A DNA stretch of 64,000 bases from an uncultured bacterium (GTDB taxonomy: Bacteria > Actinomycetota > Coriobacteriia > Coriobacteriales > Eggerthellaceae), in contig CAJMPP010000003.1 in assembly GCA_905215325.1 (NCBI GenBank), positions 1-64,000 on the forward strand, written 5' to 3'. Both the position numbers and the translations under genes were made by a program. The notes under the pieces were generated by a model, which saw only the letters and a program-made list of their open reading frames with translations, did not search any database and had not been told where the DNA came from. Shown piece by piece: positions 35,796-44,282 of this stretch (the stretch's first letter is position 1; each line of letters starts with the position of its first letter).

Positions 35796-38249
35796 CTACT
35801 TCCCCGCCGTCTCGTCCGTTTGTCTTGCTGCCCATGCTACCACAGCCTGTCCGTAGGAGATGCAGCCGTCGCTGGGCGGCAGGTCGCGGTTGAGCGCCAC
35901 GGTGAAGCCGTTGCCCTGCAGCGCCGGCACGGCGTGCTCGAGCAGGTAGCGGTTGAGGAACACACCGCCCGACAGCGCGACCGTGGTGATGCCATACAAG
36001 CTTTGCACCAGCTGAGCAGCCATAACGATGGCGTTCACGAACGCATCGTGGAAGCGGCGCGCGATGGTTGCCACGGGAACGCCGGAAGCGATGTCGTCGA
36101 GGAGCGCCTTGAACGCCGGCGCCGCGTCGAACAGCAGGACCGACGTGTCAAGCGCGGTGCTGGTTTCAGTTGCCGTATTCTTCACGACATCTATATGGTA
36201 GGCGTCAGTGGCCGGCAGCCCCTCGGGGACCGCGCCCATGGCCGCCTCGAGCTCGATGGCCGGCTGACCGTCGTAGGACGGCTGGCGGCACACGCCGAGC
36301 AGCGCGCTGGCAGCGTCGAACAGGCGCCCGACCGAGGAGGTGTAGGGCGTGTTCAGGCCGCGCTCGATCATCTGGTCGCACACTTCCGCCTGATCGCCCA
36401 GCGCCAGCAGCGCATCGGCAGCGCCAGGATGCTCCAGCAGGTCGAACTCGTACAGGACGCCGTAGGCCATGCGCAGCGGGTTGCGCACCGCCGCGGCGCC
36501 GCCGGGCATGGGCACATAGGCGAAATTGGCGAAACGCTCGTAGGCCTGCTGGTTGGTGAGCAGGACCTCGCCGCCCCACACCCGGCCGTCGGCACCGTAG
36601 CCCGTGCCGTCGAACGCGATGCCGCACACAGGGCCGAACAGCCCGTTCTCCCCTAGCACCGAGGCGATGTGCGCATGATGATGCTGCACCTCGGTCAAGG
36701 GCAGGTTGTTGCGTTGTGCCTGCTCGCGGGCCCATTTGCTTGCAAGGTACTCGGGATGCGCATCGCAGACGAGACGGCGCGGCGTTTCCTGGAACAGCTG
36801 GCGATAACGCTCTTCGGCCTCGAGCCAGGCATCATAGGTTTCCGCATTCTCGACATCGCCGATATGCTGCGAGACGAACGCGTCGGGGCGCTGGTCGTCG
36901 GCTGCGGCGGCGCGCACCAGGGCGAACGTGGCCTTCTGCTCCGAGCCCGTGGCAAGCAGGGTTTCCTGCTTGGGCTGCGCCTCGGGGCAGTCGAGCGCGA
37001 TAGGCAGCGGGGCGAAGCCGCGGGCGCGGCGGACGAACTGGATGGCCTGTTCATCGCCAGCGCGCACCACGCGCAGCACCGAGTCGTCGTAGCGCGACAG
37101 GATGCGGCGATCGTTGCCCAGGATGGCATCGGCGATGCCGGCGAACTTGGACAGCGCCTGATCGTCGTCGGTGACGATGGGCTCGTTATGCAGGTTCCCC
37201 GAGGTCATGACCAGCATGGGCAGCGCCGAATCGCCTTGCTGGGCCCGCAGGGCCTCCGCGAAATCGTGGAGCAGCAGATGCTGAACGGGCGTGCAGGGCA
37301 GCATAACGCCCAGCTCGGGAAGGTTATCGGCCAGGCCGGCGGCGAACTGCGCCTCGGCCCGCTTGCGCAACAGCACGATGGGGCGCTTGGTGGATTCCAG
37401 GGCGCCCTGCTCCGCCTTGTCGACATGGCATGCACGGCGCGCATCGGCCGCGCCCGCCACCATGACGGCGAATGCCTTGCCCTGACGGCGCTTGCGCTGA
37501 CGCAGCTTCGCCAACGCATCGGGGTTCGAGGCGTCGCATACCAGATGGAAGCCGCCGAGGCCCTTCACCGCCACGATGCCGCCGTCGAGCAGCAGCTTGA
37601 CCGCTTCCGCGAAAATGGCATCGGAGGCTTCGCGAGCATCGCCCCACTGCGGCTCCTGCTGACCTTGCGCAAGGTTCACCCAGCTGATGTGCGGGCCGCA
37701 ATCCCAGCAGGCATCGGGCTGCGCATGGAAGCGGCGATCGAGAGGATCGGCATATTCGGCGGCGCAACGCGGGCACATGGGAAAATCCTTCATGGACGTT
37801 GCCGGGCGATCATAGGGCAGAGACCCGATGATGGTGAAGCGCGGGCCGCAGTTCGTGCAGTTGATGAACGGATAGCGGTAGCGACGGTCTGCGGGATCGA
37901 ACAGCTCATCAAGGCAGTCGTCGCAGGTGGCCAGATCAGGGGAAACCAGCGTTGTCTGATGGGCGTCGCGATCGTCGGAGAAGCGGATGTCGAACGAGCC
38001 GAACCCTTCCAGCGGCACCTCCTTGAGATCGATCTCCTTGACCTTTGCGGCGGACGGGGGATTCATGTGCAGCTCGGTGACGAACTTGTCCAGCAGGTTC
38101 GCCTCGCCCTCGACATGGATGAACACGCCCTCCACAGCGTTGAGCACCCAGCCGTTGAGCTGGTATTTCTTCGCCAAACGATACACGAAGGGGCGAAAGC
38201 CCACCCCTTGCACGATGCCTTTTACCTGTATGTCGAGCGCTTCGATCAT
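35796..38249 (-). CDS. hypF: HypF carbamoyltransferase
   Basis: The 817-residue protein has an acylphosphatase domain (1-95, GIVQGVGFRPFVYRLA), two zinc-binding segments (CDDCLDELFD…CTNC and CPRCAAEY…CWDC, about 105-190), a YrdC-like domain (about 205-400) and a Kae1-like carbamoyltransferase domain with HHHAHIASV and DGTGYG. It makes carbamoyl-AMP from carbamoyl phosphate and passes carbamoyl to HypE. The start at MIEALD is chosen for AAAGGG seven bases upstream. It heads the hypF-hypC-hypD operon; the arginine deiminase route elsewhere in the cell could supply carbamoyl phosphate. Confidence 0.96.
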   Translation of the reverse strand: MIEALDIQVKGIVQGVGFRPFVYRLAKKYQLNGWVLNAVEGVFIHVEGEANLLDKFVTELHMNPPSAAKVKEIDLKEVPLEGFGSFDIRFSDDRDAHQTTLVSPDLATCDDCLDELFDPADRRYRYPFINCTNCGPRFTIIGSLPYDRPATSMKDFPMCPRCAAEYADPLDRRFHAQPDACWDCGPHISWVNLAQGQQEPQWGDAREASDAIFAEAVKLLLDGGIVAVKGLGGFHLVCDASNPDALAKLRQRKRRQGKAFAVMVAGAADARRACHVDKAEQGALESTKRPIVLLRKRAEAQFAAGLADNLPELGVMLPCTPVQHLLLHDFAEALRAQQGDSALPMLVMTSGNLHNEPIVTDDDQALSKFAGIADAILGNDRRILSRYDDSVLRVVRAGDEQAIQFVRRARGFAPLPIALDCPEAQPKQETLLATGSEQKATFALVRAAAADDQRPDAFVSQHIGDVENAETYDAWLEAEERYRQLFQETPRRLVCDAHPEYLASKWAREQAQRNNLPLTEVQHHHAHIASVLGENGLFGPVCGIAFDGTGYGADGRVWGGEVLLTNQQAYERFANFAYVPMPGGAAAVRNPLRMAYGVLYEFDLLEHPGAADALLALGDQAEVCDQMIERGLNTPYTSSVGRLFDAASALLGVCRQPSYDGQPAIELEAAMGAVPEGLPATDAYHIDVVKNTATETSTALDTSVLLFDAAPAFKALLDDIASGVPVATIARRFHDAFVNAIVMAAQLVQSLYGITTVALSGGVFLNRYLLEHAVPALQGNGFTVALNRDLPPSDGCISYGQAVVAWAARQTDETAGK

Positions 38250-38302
38250 ACGACGCCCTTTCATTGAAGGTTTACGTTGCTTTCCGCCGGCCGATTCCAA
38301 AA

Positions 38303-38334
38303 AACGCGCGTCGGCGAGATTGCCGACGCGCGTT
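38303..38334 (-). terminator. pgi terminator
   Basis: A perfect 13-bp stem (38303-38315 with 38322-38334) is followed on the minus strand by TTTTTT. Confidence 0.94.
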
Positions 38335-38361
38335 GGGTTTCAGCCGTTGAGCCGAGGGGCG

Positions 38362-40074
38362 TTACGCCTGCTGCAGCTCTTCCAAGATGTCGCACACCAC
38401 TTCCGCCAGCGCGCGCAAGGTGACGCCCGAGTTGTCGGGCAGATGCAGATGCACGCAACGACGGCCGCGGCTTGCGAGCGTGACCAGGTCGCCCGATGCC
38501 TGCGCCTTCGCCAAAGAACCCAGGCTTTCGGCCTCTTCCTTCAGCGGGATGTCCTTCAGCTCGTCTGCCGATAGGATGAGGAACACGCCGCAGTTCGGGC
38601 CGCCCTTTTGCAGCTGGCCCGTGGAATGCAGGTAGCGAGGGCCGACCTCCAGGCACGACACCACGCGGCGCTTCTCGGCCACGCCATGGCGGATGGTCTC
38701 AAGCGCCTCGCGACGGCCTTCGCCCGTGAACGGGAGGAAGGCGTTGAGCGCGAAGAAATCGCCGGGTTGGATGCTGGCGAGCAGCGCACGCAGCGATGCG
38801 CGCACGTCGGTGCAGTCCTTGAAGCACGGAGCTTGACGCACCTCCACCTGGCCCATGTGCACGTCGTCGACGAAGTCCTGCACGTAGTCGGGCTCGGGCT
38901 GGCCGTCGCGCAGGATGTCGAGCACCGCGGCCTTGGCCGACGCCACGTCGGGCTGGTCGAACGGGCACACCTTCATGAGGTAGCCGCACATGGCGATGGC
39001 GTACTCCCACATGATGAAATGCTCGGGCAGCTCGTACACGGACTCGATCTTGAACGCCGCGCGCGGGATGGTGGGGTCGATGTAGGACAGGCTCATCTCG
39101 AAGTTGTGGCGTTCGTCCCACAGGTCGTTCTTCGTTTGGTACATGATGACGCTGCGGTCGCCCGGGTCCTTCTTGAGCAGCAGCGTGTCGATCTCGATGT
39201 TGGGCAGGATACCCTGGCCGTTCTTGCCGACGCTTTCGGCGACCAGCTGCTCGATCCACAGGCCGAGCACGCGGCCGCGCTTCTGCGTGAGGAAGCTGAA
39301 CTTGTTGCGGCCCTGCACGTAGTTGTCGTACAGGAAGGCCGCCAAGCCGATGGCCGGGTTGTCGATGGCGTCCTCGCTACAGGCGCGCTCCGCCTCGACG
39401 GCGTGCTGCATGAACTCCTGCAAGTTGATGCCCACGAGCGCGGCGGGCAGCAGGCCGAACACGGACATGGCGCTGAAGCGGCCGCCCACGGTGGGCTCGC
39501 CGGAGAACACCGCAGCCCAGCCCTCCTCGCGAGCCTGTTGCTCGAGCTTGGAGCCGGGATCGGTGATGGCCACCAGATGCTGCACCATTTCCTCGTCCGA
39601 AATCTGGTCGGCCAACGCATCGCGCACGGCGCGCAGCGCCAGGCGCGGCTCGATGGTGCCGCCCGATTTGGAGGATGCGATGAACAGCGTGGAGCGGGGG
39701 TCGATCTCCGACAGGATGCCGCGCACGCGGACCGGGGAGTCGGAATCGAGCGTGCGGAAGCGCACCAGGGAGGAGTCCGGCTTGTGGTACTTGGTTATGG
39801 TCATGGGCGCCTGGGTGGAGCCGCCTTGGCCGATGAGCACCACGGACTTCAAACCCTGGGCGATGATGGAATCAGCAAATGCCTGAATCTCGTGCAGCGG
39901 GTACGGCGGATTCGTTGCGAGGTCCGTCCACCCCATGTAATTCTGTGCGCATTCCTGCGCTTCGTCGGAAAAGCCGTAAAGCGTTGCATCCTTCGCATGA
40001 AGGCGGCTGGCAACGCATTCCTTCACCAAGGTTTTGGCGGAGGGGTAGAGCTTTTCCATATCTCCAGACAGCAT
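38362..40074 (-). CDS. pgi: Glucose-6-phosphate isomerase family protein
   Basis: The 570-residue protein has sugar-isomerase (SIS) motifs: GQGGSTQAP, SSKSGGTIEP for phosphate binding, GGRFSAMSVFGLLPAAL, and a second SIS-like half. The layout matches the long actinobacterial form related to the PGI half of transaldolase/PGI fusions. It interconverts glucose 6-phosphate and fructose 6-phosphate. ATG 40074 follows GAAGG. With galE and L-lactate dehydrogenase nearby it points to some sugar metabolism. Confidence 0.92.
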   Translation of the reverse strand: MLSGDMEKLYPSAKTLVKECVASRLHAKDATLYGFSDEAQECAQNYMGWTDLATNPPYPLHEIQAFADSIIAQGLKSVVLIGQGGSTQAPMTITKYHKPDSSLVRFRTLDSDSPVRVRGILSEIDPRSTLFIASSKSGGTIEPRLALRAVRDALADQISDEEMVQHLVAITDPGSKLEQQAREEGWAAVFSGEPTVGGRFSAMSVFGLLPAALVGINLQEFMQHAVEAERACSEDAIDNPAIGLAAFLYDNYVQGRNKFSFLTQKRGRVLGLWIEQLVAESVGKNGQGILPNIEIDTLLLKKDPGDRSVIMYQTKNDLWDERHNFEMSLSYIDPTIPRAAFKIESVYELPEHFIMWEYAIAMCGYLMKVCPFDQPDVASAKAAVLDILRDGQPEPDYVQDFVDDVHMGQVEVRQAPCFKDCTDVRASLRALLASIQPGDFFALNAFLPFTGEGRREALETIRHGVAEKRRVVSCLEVGPRYLHSTGQLQKGGPNCGVFLILSADELKDIPLKEEAESLGSLAKAQASGDLVTLASRGRRCVHLHLPDNSGVTLRALAEVVCDILEELQQA

Positions 40075-40422
40075 GAGCACCTTCTTTCTGCGTAAGTATT
40101 CAGCATTCTAGCAAACCGTGGCAGATGGTACCCCGTTTAGACGCCTCCGTGTGATGGAGTTGTGAACTGGGAAGCGGAACGGTCAGCGTTTAGGGCGGAA
40201 AGCGCATGTTTCATACAGTTGGAGGGGGACGGGCGGGTGCGGGGCGCAAGGAAGCGCCTGGCCGCCGGCGGCGATGGGCCGGACAGGCGCGGAAGGCGGG
40301 CGCCGCGAAGGACGCCCGGGGCGCAAAGCAGCACGGCCCGCCCGCGTGTTGCCGGCGCCGCAGGCTCCAGGCGGCGCGACCCGCCCGCCCGTTCATGGGC
40401 GGCGCCGAGCAGGCGTGAGGCG
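40075..40422. other. GC-rich intergenic region between ldh and pgi
   Basis: The part 40210-40420 is extremely GC-rich and has a short hairpin (CCGCCC 40385-40390 with GGGCGG 40397-40402) that may end ldh. TAGAAT near 40108 on the minus strand is a possible -10 for pgi. No gene is supported despite open frames produced by the base composition. Confidence 0.45.
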
Positions 40423-41376
40423 CTACAGGTCCAGCTTGTCGATGACCGATCGCAGCGTGGCGGCCGAGGCCTTGAGCTGCTCGGTTTCCGTCTCGTTGAT
40501 CTTGATGGGCACCTGGTACTCGATGCCGCTGGCGCCGACGACCGCGGGCATGGACAACACGATGTCGTACAAGCCGTACTCGCCGTCGATGTAGTTGGAC
40601 ACGGGGAGAATGGGCTTCTCATCTCGAGTGATGGCCTCGCAGATGCGCTTGACCGTCATGGCGATGCCGTAGTAGGTTGCGCGCTTCTTCTTGATGATCT
40701 CGTAGGCCGCGTTCTTCACTTCCTCGGCGATGCGGTCCATGTTGCGCTGATGGTCGGTGTGGCCGCGCAGCTCGCAGAAGTCGTTGAGCGGGATGCCGGA
40801 GATGTTCGCCAAGCTCCATGCGGCGATCTCGCTGTCGCCGTGCTCGCCGATGATGCGGGCGTGCACGTTGCGCGGATCGACGCCCAGGTGCTCGCCCAGG
40901 GCGTACTTGAAGCGCGCGGTGTCGAGCGTGGTGCCGCTGCCGAGCACGCGGTTGGCGGGCATGCCGGAGAGCTTGAGAGCCACATAGGTCAGGATGTCCA
41001 CGGGGTTCGAGACCACCAGCAGAATGCCCTGGTAATCGCGCTCGGCGATCTGCGGGATGATGGACTTGAAGATGGCGACGTTCTTGTTCACCAGGTCGAG
41101 GCGCGTCTCGCCGGGCGCCTGGTTCGCCCCTGCCGTGATGACGGTGATGGCCGCATCGTCGATGTCGGAGTAGTCGCCCGCGTAGATGTTCATGGGGCTG
41201 CCGAACGCCATACCGTGCGCGATGTCGAGGGCCTCGCCCTCGGCGCGGTCGTGGTCGACGTCGATGAGGACCATCTCGGAGAACAGGCCCGATTGCATGA
41301 GGGCGAAGGCGCTGGCCGAGCCCACGAACCCGCAGCCGACGATGGCCACCTTGCGAGGATTGATGATTGCTGCCAT
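40423..41376 (-). CDS. ldh: L-lactate dehydrogenase
   Basis: The 317-residue protein has the Rossmann start VAIVGCGFVGSASAFALM, the NAD-specific aspartate LIDVD, the substrate-loop segment NQAPGETRLDL, VVSNPVD and the catalytic IIGEHGDSE histidine. These fit lactate rather than malate dehydrogenase (Gln in the NQAPGE loop). It reduces pyruvate to L-lactate and recycles NADH. AGGAG lies six bases before the ATG at 41376. It is divergent from the TraX-like gene. Confidence 0.95.
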   Translation of the reverse strand: MAAIINPRKVAIVGCGFVGSASAFALMQSGLFSEMVLIDVDHDRAEGEALDIAHGMAFGSPMNIYAGDYSDIDDAAITVITAGANQAPGETRLDLVNKNVAIFKSIIPQIAERDYQGILLVVSNPVDILTYVALKLSGMPANRVLGSGTTLDTARFKYALGEHLGVDPRNVHARIIGEHGDSEIAAWSLANISGIPLNDFCELRGHTDHQRNMDRIAEEVKNAAYEIIKKKRATYYGIAMTVKRICEAITRDEKPILPVSNYIDGEYGLYDIVLSMPAVVGASGIEYQVPIKINETETEQLKASAATLRSVIDKLDL

Positions 41377-41479
41377 GGTTGCTCCTATCCTTTGCGGGCG
41401 GGCCGCAAGCGCAGGTTTCGCGAGGCATGCCCCGCGGGGGATGTATGCCGGAGGCGAAACGCCGAGCCGACACGTAGGG

Positions 41480-41485
41480 TATACT
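41480..41485 (+). promoter_or_regulatory. -10 element of a leaderless promoter
   Basis: TATACT ends seven bases before A of the TraX-like start codon, which puts the expected transcription start on that A. No ribosome site lies between. Confidence 0.55.
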
Positions 41486-41491
41486 GTGCGC

Positions 41492-42256
41492 ATGATACAA
41501 CAAGCTGGAACATCCACTGCGGCAAAGCCGCATCCCCAACGCGGTTTCACCGCGTTTCCCCTGAAAGTGCTGGCCATCGCCGGCATGACGTGCAACCACG
41601 CCTGCTACATCTATTGGGACTACCTGCCGCCGGAGATCCTATGTGCGCTGTTCACGCTTGGCGGCCTGACGTTCCCCATCATGGCGTTTCTGCTGGTGGA
41701 AGGGTATCGCCATACGTCGAGCGTGCGGCGTTATGGTCGGCGTCTGCTGGCATTCGCCCTAGTGGCCCAGGTGCCCTACGGGCTGTTCCTAGCGCATGAG
41801 CTGAACGTGCTGTTCACGCTGTTCGTCTGCCTGTGCCTGTTGTACGCGTATGACCACATGCGGCGGCGCGGGCTGTTTTGGCTGACGTTCGCGGTGGTGA
41901 CCGCCCTGACGGCGTTCTGCGATTGGGGCATCCTGGCACCCTGCATGGTGCTCACGCTGCATGTGGTGAAGGACCGCAGGCAGCGCGTGGCGTACTCGGC
42001 GCTGCTGCCCATAGCCACCGGGGGACTGCCGGCGCTTATGCAGCTCATGGAGCTTCCCACGCCGCAGAACCTGGCGCTCGCGCTGTATCCGCTGGTGGGC
42101 TGCAGCGCCACGATCCCGCTGCTGTGGGCGTACAACGGCGGGCGCGGCAGGTCGATGAAGTGGTTCTTCTACGCGTACTACCCCGCGCATATCGCCGTGC
42201 TGGGATTGGCGAAGGGGCTGCTGCTGGGCGACTGGAACATCGCCGTGGCTGGGTAG
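41492..42256 (+). CDS. TraX-family membrane protein
   Basis: The 254-residue protein has about eight hydrophobic segments and TraX features: KVLAIAGMTCNHACYIYWD, ALFTLGGLTFPIMAFLLVEGYRHT, and the end WFFYAYYPAHIAVLGL. TraX acetylates pilin in F plasmids; chromosomal relatives are thought to be membrane acyltransferases acting on surface components. There is no ribosome site before the ATG at 41492, and a -10 sits at the distance expected for a leaderless message. Substrate unknown. Confidence 0.88.
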   Translation: MIQQAGTSTAAKPHPQRGFTAFPLKVLAIAGMTCNHACYIYWDYLPPEILCALFTLGGLTFPIMAFLLVEGYRHTSSVRRYGRRLLAFALVAQVPYGLFLAHELNVLFTLFVCLCLLYAYDHMRRRGLFWLTFAVVTALTAFCDWGILAPCMVLTLHVVKDRRQRVAYSALLPIATGGLPALMQLMELPTPQNLALALYPLVGCSATIPLLWAYNGGRGRSMKWFFYAYYPAHIAVLGLAKGLLLGDWNIAVAG

Positions 42257-42365
42257 CGCGCCCTGAGCTGCGCGATGATCGATGCAGATCGAGCAGTGCG
42301 CCGCGATCGCGCGAAGGCCGATACGAGCCGGATAGCGCGTTAAGACCGCGAGAGCCGGGAAGATG

Positions 42366-42400
42366 ACGAGGGCCGCTGCGAAGTTCGCAGCGGCCCTCGT
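42366..42400. terminator. Bidirectional terminator between TraX-like and LCP genes
   Basis: Perfect 17-base arms (42366-42382 with 42384-42400) are separated by one base, so the real loop is in the GCGAAGTTCGC centre. It serves convergent genes. Confidence 0.85.
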
Positions 42401-42433
42401 TGTTTCGCCATCGCCCGAGAACGGACGCGACGT

Positions 42434-43960
42434 TTATTTCCAGTCGGCCCCCAGGACGATGAGGAAGTCCTCCTCGAACAGGTAGGTGTTCGAGTTCTGC
42501 ACCGCCTTGCCCACGCCGAGGGCCTTCACGATGGCCTCGGCCGCTTCCTTGTCGGAGGAATCGTTGTACACCACCACAGTGTTTTGGTAGTCGAAGTTGT
42601 CGGCATTGCTGGTGTTCACGCTGTATCCAAGGCCCTGGATGCGCTCGGTGGCGTCGAGGCCGGCTCCCGCAAGGCCGTTGCCGTTGCGGATGGCCACGCT
42701 GCCGCCGCGCTTGACCGCGCCCGTGCCCTCGCCCGCCGCGCCGCCGCTTGTGGCGCCGCCGTCGCCGGTGGTTGCCAGAATGGTGCCCGAAGTCTTGTCG
42801 ACGACGTCGCCTTCGGTGGGCGGCAGGCCCGCATCGACGCGCTTCATCATGGCCTTCCATTCCGCGGTGTTGTTCACCTCGTACCAAACGCCATTGATGT
42901 ACTCGGAAGTGGTGGGTTCCATGGCGGAATAGATGTCGGTGGACGGGTCGAGGCCCTGCATGGCCTGCGCAAGCCCGATGATGTCGGTAACGCCCAGGTC
43001 GGTGGTGACATACTTCGACAACGCCTGCACGGTGGAGGCCATGGACGCAGCGTCGGCGGACAGCAGCTTCTTGGCGATGGCCGACATGACCAGGCGCTGG
43101 TTGGCGGCGCGATACTCATCACCCGGGCCGATCTCGTCGTAGGCGTGGCGCGCGCGGCACAGGATAAGGGCCTGGTCGCCGTTAAGCGTTTGCGGGCCGG
43201 CATCCAGGTGACCGCCGGCATCCTCGTCGTCGATGGTCATGGGCACGTCCACCTCGATGCCGCCGAGCGCGTCCACGATATCCCGGAAGCCATCGAAGTT
43301 GATCTCGGCGTAATGCGAGATATCGACGCCCGCCAGCTTCGACACCGTTTGCACCGAAAGCGCAGGACCGCCGAACACGTGCGCGGCATTGAGCTTGTTC
43401 ACGCCGTATTCGCCCATGTCGACCATGGTGTCACGGTGCAGCGAGACCAGCGTGACCTTCTTGCTCACGGGGTCGATGCGCGCGAGCATGATGCTGTCGG
43501 TGCGGTAGCTGTCGCCGAAATCGCCGGACTCGTCGCGCTCCTCGGAGCCGTCGGTCCCCATGAGCAGCATATAGAACGGCTCTTTGGTCATGTTGGTTTT
43601 GACGAGGTACTTCCCCACGTTGCCCAGACCCGCGTGAAGGTTGCCGGAAAGCACCTGCACGTACGCGAACGCCGCTCCGACGGCTATGACCACGACGGCA
43701 AGCGCCGCGATGCCGGCATAGAACAGCTTGCCGTGCTTTTTGTGCTTGTGGGTTTTGGCGTACTCGTCGCGCGAAAGGCGGCGCACCGATGGCTCGCCTT
43801 GACCGGCGGACGGCCGGTCTGCGCCGTAGCTATCGCGCGCATAGCGGTTTTGGGCGCGCACGTCTGCAGCGGTTGCGCGCCTGCCGTTGGATGGTTGGTT
43901 CGTGTTTGCCCGGCCCGCGCCGTAACGGTCGCGCCCGTAGCCTGTGCGTTTGTTATCCAT
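42434..43960 (-). CDS. LytR-CpsA-Psr family cell-wall glycopolymer transferase (second copy)
   Basis: The 508-residue protein has a basic N-terminus rich in Arg, Tyr, Gly and Asp (1-75), one membrane segment (about 85-110), an LCP domain with LLMGTDGSEERD, RTDSIMLARIDP, LVSLHRDTMVDM and CRARHAYDEIG, then a C-terminal LytR_C-type domain (IRNGNGLAGAGLDATERI…). The LytR_C domain is absent from the LCP protein at 14636-16147. It probably ligates glycopolymers to peptidoglycan. The start at MDNKRTG lacks a clear ribosome site. Confidence 0.9.
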   Translation of the reverse strand: MDNKRTGYGRDRYGAGRANTNQPSNGRRATAADVRAQNRYARDSYGADRPSAGQGEPSVRRLSRDEYAKTHKHKKHGKLFYAGIAALAVVVIAVGAAFAYVQVLSGNLHAGLGNVGKYLVKTNMTKEPFYMLLMGTDGSEERDESGDFGDSYRTDSIMLARIDPVSKKVTLVSLHRDTMVDMGEYGVNKLNAAHVFGGPALSVQTVSKLAGVDISHYAEINFDGFRDIVDALGGIEVDVPMTIDDEDAGGHLDAGPQTLNGDQALILCRARHAYDEIGPGDEYRAANQRLVMSAIAKKLLSADAASMASTVQALSKYVTTDLGVTDIIGLAQAMQGLDPSTDIYSAMEPTTSEYINGVWYEVNNTAEWKAMMKRVDAGLPPTEGDVVDKTSGTILATTGDGGATSGGAAGEGTGAVKRGGSVAIRNGNGLAGAGLDATERIQGLGYSVNTSNADNFDYQNTVVVYNDSSDKEAAEAIVKALGVGKAVQNSNTYLFEEDFLIVLGADWK

Positions 43961-44068
43961 ACGGTCATTGTGACGGCCCCCGGCCCCCATGCAAGCGGCC
44001 TCACACGCTTTGCGGGAAATGCCCATATGAGCACAAGCGGGGAAACGGCGGCCTATCGAGGAAGAAGA

Positions 44069-44101
44069 AAGGCCTGGAACGCATTTCGCGTCCCAGGCCT
44101 T
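44069..44101 (-). terminator. Terminator downstream of the ArsB-like gene
   Basis: AAGGCCTGG (44069-44077) pairs with CCAGGCCTT (44093-44101) with an inner continuation; the minus strand then reads TTTCTTCTTCC. Confidence 0.8.
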
Positions 44102-44139
44102 CAAGGCGGGAAACCGGGGGGCTTCGCCAAAGTCAGCGA

Positions 44140-44238
44140 GGGGCCCTGCGGTACCTGGAATTCACCTGAAGCAAGGCGGCATAGGCTTTGGTCCATGCCG
44201 CCGAAGCCGAAGGTGAAAGCCGAGTGCCGCAGGGCCCC
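44140..44238 (-). ncRNA. Candidate structured RNA: three nested stems
   Basis: Three perfect stems are nested in 99 bases: outer 12 bp (44140-44151 with 44227-44238), middle 7 bp (44161-44167 with 44211-44217), inner 8 bp (44175-44182 with 44195-44202). The internal loops are nearly equal on both sides (9/9 and 7/8). It lies between the ArsB-like stop and the terminator at 44069-44101, so on the minus strand it would be a structured 3' region or a processed small RNA. It does not contain the signal-recognition-particle RNA tip or other motifs I know. Strand is inferred. Confidence 0.45.
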
Positions 44239-44282
44239 GCAGCGTCGAACAGCTCCGCCAGCCGGCAGGCCGGCAGAACCAT

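Noticed and set aside
40137..40622. Open frames across the GC-rich ldh-pgi gap
   Set aside because: They overlap ldh, lack ribosome sites and have composition driven by GC runs.
44140..44238. Signal recognition particle RNA
   Set aside because: The rod shape fits, but the conserved apical GGUC...GGAAGG...AGCAGCC sequence is absent on both strands.
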